From Rhizobium leguminosarum bv. trifolii WSM1325 (GTDB taxonomy: Bacteria > Pseudomonadota > Alphaproteobacteria > Rhizobiales > Rhizobiaceae), in assembly GCA_000023185.1 (NCBI GenBank), contig CP001626.1, positions 124,001-188,000 on the forward strand: 64,000 nucleotides of DNA, given 5' to 3'. Positions 59,462-64,000 of this stretch are shown in pieces. Position 1 is the first letter of the stretch. Each line of letters opens with the position of its first letter. The notes under the pieces were generated by a model. The model had not been told where the DNA came from, made no database searches, and saw only the letters and a list, made by a program, of their open reading frames with translations. The position numbers and the translations under genes are program-made.

Positions 59462-60556
59462 TCATCGACTGTAGGCTGCGGATATTGCCTCCGAGGCGGC
59501 TGATATATCCGAGGGATGGCCTGCCTGCCTGAGAGCGGCGCCATACGCCACGACATTCGACAGCACCGTCTGGAATGCGGCGCGCGAACCCGTGTGGTTC
59601 AGCCGCACGAGACGGGCCGGCGCTGTTCCAACGCCTTCGCTCAGCTCGACCCCGAGCTGCCCGGCAGCTGCGATCAGCGCGGCAGGCGCGAGCGCCTCCG
59701 GCACCGGCACTGCCGTGACCAGGTTCGACGCCTTTACTGCCGGCACCCATCCCGGGGCACCGAGCGCGGCAAGCCCCGCTCGCGTCGCCGATGCCGCCAG
59801 CGCATGGCGAGCGACCACATTCTCCAGGCCCTCGGCCTCGATGCGGTCGAGCGCTGTCTCCAGCGCGAAGAATTCCAGCGACGCCGGTGTTCCCGGCAGG
59901 CCACGCCGGCCGCCGTCGATCCAGCTCTTCAGATCGGCCAAAGACAAGATCGAATCGCGCGGTGCGCCGTCACTGAGGATCAAATCCCAGGCCCTGCCGC
60001 TGACCGAAAGCGCGGACACGCCAGCCGGACCGCCGAGCGCCTTCTGTGGCCCGATCACGGCGATGTCGATGCCGAGACCGTCGACATCGAGCTGATGGCC
60101 GCCGACCGATGCGACCGCGTCGACAACCGTGACGACGCCGCGAGCCCGGGCAAGCGCCAAGATCTCGGGCAGGGGGTTGAGAATGCCGCTTGCGGATTCC
60201 GCGTGCACCAGCGCGAGAACATCGATCTTCGGACCTGTCTGGAGCGCTTTGGCGACTGTTTCGATCTCGATCGGCAGGCCCGGTTCGGCGACGATATCAG
60301 CGACCGACGCGCCACCCCGCCGCAGCCATTGACCGAACCAGCCGCCATAGGGACTGGTGATGATGTTGAGTGCTGAAAGGCCGGGGCGCGCAAGGCTGAG
60401 CGCCGCCGCCTCCAGCGCCACCACCGCCTCGGCCTGCACCAGTAATATATCGTTGCGGCTGCACAATATGTCGCCGATCCTGTCGGCAAGGACGGCGTAG
60501 CGCTCCGCGGGATAGGAGGGCACGGCATGCAGGGGATTCCAACCAAGATCGGACAT
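59462..60556 (-). CDS. Class V aminotransferase (PLP-dependent)
   Basis: A 364-residue aminotransferase-like protein of the alanine-glyoxylate/serine-pyruvate group. HAESASGILNPLPEI near 120-135 and TVVDAVASVGGHQLDVD near 145-162 hold the Asp and Ser/His that bind PLP; VIGPQKALGGPAGVSALSVS near 170-190 carries the PLP lysine (QKA). The C-terminal half is shorter than average but complete. I start at ATG 60556, with AAGGAAG 6 bases upstream. It sits 11 bases after the dipeptide ATPase, so it is likely to process an amino compound imported by that transporter. Confidence 0.87.
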   Translation of the reverse strand: MSDLGWNPLHAVPSYPAERYAVLADRIGDILCSRNDILLVQAEAVVALEAAALSLARPGLSALNIITSPYGGWFGQWLRRGGASVADIVAEPGLPIEIETVAKALQTGPKIDVLALVHAESASGILNPLPEILALARARGVVTVVDAVASVGGHQLDVDGLGIDIAVIGPQKALGGPAGVSALSVSGRAWDLILSDGAPRDSILSLADLKSWIDGGRRGLPGTPASLEFFALETALDRIEAEGLENVVARHALAASATRAGLAALGAPGWVPAVKASNLVTAVPVPEALAPAALIAAAGQLGVELSEGVGTAPARLVRLNHTGSRAAFQTVLSNVVAYGAALRQAGHPSDISAASEAISAAYSR

Positions 60557-60567
60557 GGATACTTCCT

Positions 60568-61347
60568 TCAGCAAAGATCGGTCACGAGACGGGGGACGGC
60601 GCCCACGAGCGCGCGGGCGGCCTCCGATTGCGGAGCGGCAACGACCGCCGCTGCCGGACCGGTCTCGACGATCCGTCCGCCATCGATAACGGCGATGCGG
60701 TGGGAAACGGCGCGCACCACGGCCAGATCGTGCGAAATGAACAGACAGGCAATGCCCTGTTCTTTCTGCAGATCGACCAGAAGCTCCAGGATCCTGCCAC
60801 GCACGGTGACGTCGAGCGCCGAGACCGCCTCGTCGAGCACCAGCATCGACGGCCGCGTCGCAATCGCCCGCGCAATCGCCACGCGCTGGCGCTGGCCGCC
60901 GGAGAGCGAACGCACCGGCCGGGCGGCATGATCGGCGGTGAGGCCGACACGCTCTAGCAGATCGACGATCTCGCCGGGGCGCCGGTCTTTTGCGACGCCG
61001 TGGATGCGAAGCGGATCGTCGAGCACTGCACTAACGCTCGCCAACGGATTGAAGGCGGCGAGCGGATCCTGAAACACCATCTGCATACGCGCCCGCCGGC
61101 GGCGTAAAGGCGCGCCATTCAGCGCGAGCCAATCCTCTCCCTCGAAGCGAATCGAGCCGGCATCGGCAGCAACAAGCCGCAGCAGGATGCGCGACAGCGT
61201 CGATTTTCCGCTGCCGGAGGCGCCGACGAGGCCGAGCGTTTCCCCAGGCGCGATCGTCAGCGACACATTGTCGAGAGCGGCAACCTGGCGGCCCGCAGAA
61301 GCAAACCCTTTCGACAGGTTTTCGACGGAAAGCAGCACATCGTTCAT
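60568..61347 (-). CDS. Dipeptide/oligopeptide ABC transporter ATP-binding protein (DppF type)
   Basis: ATPase of 259 residues: Walker A GASGSGKSTLS near 40, Q-loop MVFQDPLAAFNPLASV near 92, signature [15 protein letters not shown] near 145, Walker B MLVLDEAVSALDVTVRG near 165, switch His FISHDLAVVRAVSHR. It is of the compact DppF type without a long Cys-rich tail. It overlaps the preceding ATPase by 4 bases. The importer substrate may be a peptide or a related cationic compound. Confidence 0.9.
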   Translation of the reverse strand: MNDVLLSVENLSKGFASAGRQVAALDNVSLTIAPGETLGLVGASGSGKSTLSRILLRLVAADAGSIRFEGEDWLALNGAPLRRRRARMQMVFQDPLAAFNPLASVSAVLDDPLRIHGVAKDRRPGEIVDLLERVGLTADHAARPVRSLSGGQRQRVAIARAIATRPSMLVLDEAVSALDVTVRGRILELLVDLQKEQGIACLFISHDLAVVRAVSHRIAVIDGGRIVETGPAAAVVAAPQSEAARALVGAVPRLVTDLC

Positions 61348-62132
61348 GGTAGCTCCTCCGCGATCAGCGGCGGCGTCGCGAGGTCACGATGGCTGGCGAT
61401 GAGGGCGGCGGTATAGTCGCTCTTGGGCGCTGAAAGCACCGAACGGACGGGGCCTGCCTCGACTAGCCTCGCATTGCGGAAGACGGCGACGCGATCGACG
61501 AAGCCGGAGACCAGCGCGATGTCATGGGTGATGAAGAGAAGCGTCATGCCATCCTCGCGCACCAGCCCGTCGAGCAGCCGGACGATCTCGGCCTGGACGA
61601 CGACGTCCAGCGCGCTGGTCGCCTCGTCGGCGATCAGCAGCGCAGGCCTCGCGGCAATGGCCGCCGCAATCGCCACGCGTTGGCGCTGGCCGCCGGAAAG
61701 CTGATGCGGAAAGGCCCGCATCGCCTTGTCGGGCTGCGGTATCCGTACCCGCTCGAGTAATTCTTCGGCCCTGGCATAGGCCTGTTTCGAGCTGAGGCCG
61801 AGGTGGCGCCTGGCGCCCTCGGCGATCTGCTCGCCGATCGTCAGGACGGGATTGAGGCTGGAGCCCGGATCCTGGAAGACGAAGCCGAAATCGCGGCCGG
61901 GACGAGGCGGATGGCCAAGTGCAGGCCAGAGCATCTCGCCCCGGACCTTAGCGCCCTCCGGCAGCAGGCCTGCAAGCGCGCGGGCGAGCGTGCTCTTGCC
62001 GGAGCCGCTTTCGCCGATGATCGCCAGCCTTTCGCCGGCGGCGATATCGAGATCGACACTGTCGAGCGCGGCAGCAGCGCCGCGCCCATAGGTGACTGAA
62101 AGCTGCCGCAGGCTGCAGAAGATGCCGCTCAT
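61344..62132 (-). CDS. Dipeptide/oligopeptide ABC transporter ATP-binding protein (DppD type)
   Basis: ATPase of 262 residues: Walker A GESGSGKSTLAR near 38, Q-loop FVFQDPGSSLNPVLT near 80, signature [15 protein letters not shown] near 143, Walker B LLIADEATSALDVVVQ near 162, switch His FITHDIALV. It pairs with the next ATPase to form the heterodimer of Dpp/Opp systems. Overlaps its neighbours by 4 bases each (ATGA). Confidence 0.9.
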   Translation of the reverse strand: MSGIFCSLRQLSVTYGRGAAAALDSVDLDIAAGERLAIIGESGSGKSTLARALAGLLPEGAKVRGEMLWPALGHPPRPGRDFGFVFQDPGSSLNPVLTIGEQIAEGARRHLGLSSKQAYARAEELLERVRIPQPDKAMRAFPHQLSGGQRQRVAIAAAIAARPALLIADEATSALDVVVQAEIVRLLDGLVREDGMTLLFITHDIALVSGFVDRVAVFRNARLVEAGPVRSVLSAPKSDYTAALIASHRDLATPPLIAEELP

Positions 62133-62953
62133 GCCGCCCTCGCATCGTTATCGCCGAGCGCCTTGCCGAGACCCTCGCTGAAGAGATGGACGCCGAGCAC
62201 GGTGATGGCGAGCGCCGCGCCCGGTATGACGGAGAGATAGGATGCCGAGCGCAGCACGCTGCGGCCCTCGGCGATCATCGAACCCCAGGTGGCGATATTG
62301 GGGTTGCCGAGGCCAAGGAAGGACAGCGCTGCCTCGGTGAGGATCGCGCCGGCGACGATGGTGGCGGAGAGCGCCAGCACCGGCGGCAGCGCGTTCGGCA
62401 GGATTTCCCGGAAGGCGATCTCGGCCGGATGCATGCCGATCACCCTTGCCGAGGCGACGTAATCCTGCTCGCGGATGGCAAGCACCTGCGCTCGCGTCAG
62501 CCGCGCCGGATCGGCCCAGGTGCCGAGCGCAATGGCAATGACGACGACAGGCGTCGAGACGCCGATGGTGCTGACGAAGGCAAGGGCAAGCAGAAAAGCC
62601 GGCACGATCTGGAAGGCGTCGACCACGCGCATCAGCGCTTCGTCGACGAGCCCGCCGGCAAAACCGGCGGCCATGCCGACGCAGAGCCCAAGCACCATGG
62701 CCGAAAACGCTGCCGCAAGGCCAACGGCCAGCGAGGTCCGCGCGCCATAAAGCAGGCCCGCCAGCACGTCGCGGCCGAGCCGGTCGGTGCCGAGCGGAAA
62801 AGCCGGATCGGTGAAGGGCGTCAGCAGCGCACGGCCGGCAATCTTCAGTGGATCGCCCGGTGAAAGGATAGGGGCGAGCAGCCCGGCCGAAAGCAGGCCG
62901 AGAAGGATCACAAGCCCGATCACGCCTTCCGGCGTGCGCAGCAGGCGGCTCAT
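62129..62953 (-). CDS. Dipeptide/oligopeptide ABC transporter permease (DppC type)
   Basis: Membrane permease of 274 residues, starting at ATG 62953 (MSRLLRTPEGVIGLVILLGL). LGTDRLGRDVLAGLLYGARTSLAVG near 65-90 (in parts) is the hallmark of DppC-type permeases. The EAA loop SARVIGMHPAEIAFREILPNALPP lies near 180. The open frame extends further upstream but in an antisense shadow. It overlaps the DppB-type gene by 4 bases. Confidence 0.9.
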   Translation of the reverse strand: MSRLLRTPEGVIGLVILLGLLSAGLLAPILSPGDPLKIAGRALLTPFTDPAFPLGTDRLGRDVLAGLLYGARTSLAVGLAAAFSAMVLGLCVGMAAGFAGGLVDEALMRVVDAFQIVPAFLLALAFVSTIGVSTPVVVIAIALGTWADPARLTRAQVLAIREQDYVASARVIGMHPAEIAFREILPNALPPVLALSATIVAGAILTEAALSFLGLGNPNIATWGSMIAEGRSVLRSASYLSVIPGAALAITVLGVHLFSEGLGKALGDNDARAA

Positions 62954-63939
62954 GTGCCGCCCTCCGAAGCGCCGATGCGCGGGTCGAGTGCTGCATAGAC
63001 GAGATCGACGAGGAAATTGACGGAAATGACGAGGACGGCGCTGGTGACGACGATGCCCATCAACAGCGGCGCGTCGCGGCCATTGACCGCCTCTTGCGCC
63101 AGACGCCCGAAACCCGGGATCGCAAAGACGCTCTCGATCACCACGCTGCCGCCGAGCATCGCCGCCGATTGCAGTCCGAGCATGGTGACGAGCGGCAGCA
63201 GCGCGTTGCGCGCGACATGGCGCAGCACGATCCGGCTCCGCGACAGACCCTTGGCCCGGGCAAAGAGCACGAAATCGAGCTTCCACGCCTCGACCATGCC
63301 GCTGCGCATCACCCGCAGGAACAGAGCGAGATAGATCAGCGCGAGCGCACCGACCGGCAAAACGAGGTGATCGGCGATATCGAGCGCGCGCGAAAATCCT
63401 GTCTTGCCGGAAGCGATCGTCTCGACGCCGGCGATCGGAAACCAGCGCAGCTTCACCGAAAAGGCGATGCTCAGCACCAGTCCGAGCCAGAAGCTCGGAA
63501 TGGCATAGACGATCAGCGAGCCGATCGACAGCAGCCGGTCACGCAGACCGCCCGGCCGCGCTCCGGCAAGGATGCCGAGCGCTGAGCCGAGGCCAAAGGA
63601 TAGCGCCATCGCGCTGCCCATCAGCAGCAGCGTATTGGGCAGGCGTTCGGCAATGAGCGCACCAACCGGCCGGCCGAAGGCGACCGACCAGCCGAGATCG
63701 AAGCGTGCGAGTGAGGAAAGATAGAGCCAGAGGCGCGCGAACATCGATTGGTCGAGGCCGTAGCTCTCGCGTAGCGCCTGCCTAAGTGCCGCATCGCCGC
63801 CGCCGATCGAGCCGAGATAGGCGTCGACCGCATCGCCCGAGGCTGACTCAAGCAAGAAAAAGGTGAAGATCACCACGATCAGCAGCACCGGAATACTACT
63901 GATCGCCCTGCGCCTCAGGAGGATGATGGCTCGTTTCAC
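62950..63939 (-). CDS. Dipeptide/oligopeptide ABC transporter permease (DppB type)
   Basis: Permease of 329 residues with six helices; helix 1 is SSIPVLLIVVIFTFFLLESA. DALGSIGGGDAALRQALRESYGLDQ-like residues (DAYLGSIGGGDA) and DLGWSVAFGRPVGALIAERLPNTLLL near 75-105 (parts) are typical of DppB. The EAA loop ARAKGLSRSRIVLRHVARNALLP lies near 225. It has a GTG start at 63939 with a weak ribosome site. The binding-protein gene should lie just beyond the right edge. Confidence 0.9.
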   Translation of the reverse strand: MKRAIILLRRRAISSIPVLLIVVIFTFFLLESASGDAVDAYLGSIGGGDAALRQALRESYGLDQSMFARLWLYLSSLARFDLGWSVAFGRPVGALIAERLPNTLLLMGSAMALSFGLGSALGILAGARPGGLRDRLLSIGSLIVYAIPSFWLGLVLSIAFSVKLRWFPIAGVETIASGKTGFSRALDIADHLVLPVGALALIYLALFLRVMRSGMVEAWKLDFVLFARAKGLSRSRIVLRHVARNALLPLVTMLGLQSAAMLGGSVVIESVFAIPGFGRLAQEAVNGRDAPLLMGIVVTSAVLVISVNFLVDLVYAALDPRIGASEGGT

Positions 63940-63979
63940 GCCTGACAGGGCCTCTGGAAGGGAATTGCCGCCGATCCTA

Positions 63980-64000
63980 TCACGATTGCAGCGCGGTATC
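63980..64000 (-). CDS. Possible 3' end of the upstream binding-protein gene
   Basis: On the minus strand the last 21 bases read as codons for D-T-A-L-Q-S then TGA at 63980-63982. This could be the C-terminus of the dipeptide-binding protein expected upstream of the DppB-type gene. Too short to identify; the gap to the permease would be 40 bases. Confidence 0.3.
   Translation of the reverse strand, partial: DTALQS

Overview
The window looks like part of a fast-growing rhizobium, Rhizobium leguminosarum/etli group or a close relative. The grounds are high GC, dense four- and five-gene ABC transporter operons, rhizobial palindromic repeats between genes, a BhbA-type methylmalonyl-CoA mutase, and a PraR-like XRE regulator. 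No rRNA, tRNA, CRISPR, integrase, transposase or replication gene was seen. It reads as catabolic accessory DNA, probably on a large plasmid or chromid, but the replicon type is inference.

Layout, left to right. (1) 0-2.5 kb: RbsC-type permease plus a fucose/arabinose-isomerase-like enzyme. (2) 3-10 kb: XRE regulator, Fsr-type MFS exporter, and a likely organosulfur block (FMN reductase, MetQ/N/I-type transporter, convergent FMNH2-dependent monooxygenase). (3) 10-16.5 kb: methylmalonyl-CoA mutase, a fumarylacetoacetate-hydrolase-family protein, and a three-gene set of two Gfo/Idh/MocA dehydrogenases and a VOC protein.

(4) 16.4-26.5 kb, minus strand: a guanidine assimilation operon (ABC importer, two DUF1989 carboxyguanidine deiminase subunits, a carboxylase usually annotated as urea carboxylase, allophanate hydrolase). 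The leader carries a guanidine-I (ykkC) riboswitch. Directly upstream lie a consensus sigma-54 promoter and an NtrC-type palindrome about 107 bp before the predicted start. The operon is therefore predicted to need both nitrogen limitation and guanidine. This is the strongest regulatory discovery in the window.

(5) 26.6-33.8 kb: AraC regulator and a divergent sugar ABC operon ending in a 667-residue fusion of a Gfo/Idh/MocA dehydrogenase and an aldo/keto reductase. (6) 33.8-40.8 kb, minus strand: a six-gene cytochrome bd operon (GbsR/MarR regulator, cydD, cydC, cydA, cydB and a 40-residue cydX), with a perfect 26-bp palindrome over its promoter. (7) 41.4-46.3 kb: DUF3604 protein, membrane-anchored parvulin-type isomerase and HupE/UreJ-like protein (a triad without a settled function), then a separate convergent HupE, all interleaved with repeats. 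(8) 46.5-49.2 kb: 2-hydroxyacid dehydrogenase, Tim44-domain protein, YbaK-type deacylase.

(9) 49.5-56.7 kb: a seven-gene operon (ABC importer, glycerophosphodiesterase, LacI regulator, inositol-monophosphatase-like protein), probably for a phosphorylated polyol or glycerophosphodiester. (10) 56.7-64 kb, minus strand: TPR-GGDEF diguanylate cyclase, divergent GDPD-like protein, class V aminotransferase and a Dpp/Opp-type importer cut by the window edge. A recurring theme is a GC-rich stem-loop just after the binding-protein gene in all four operons where that gene and its neighbour are visible.
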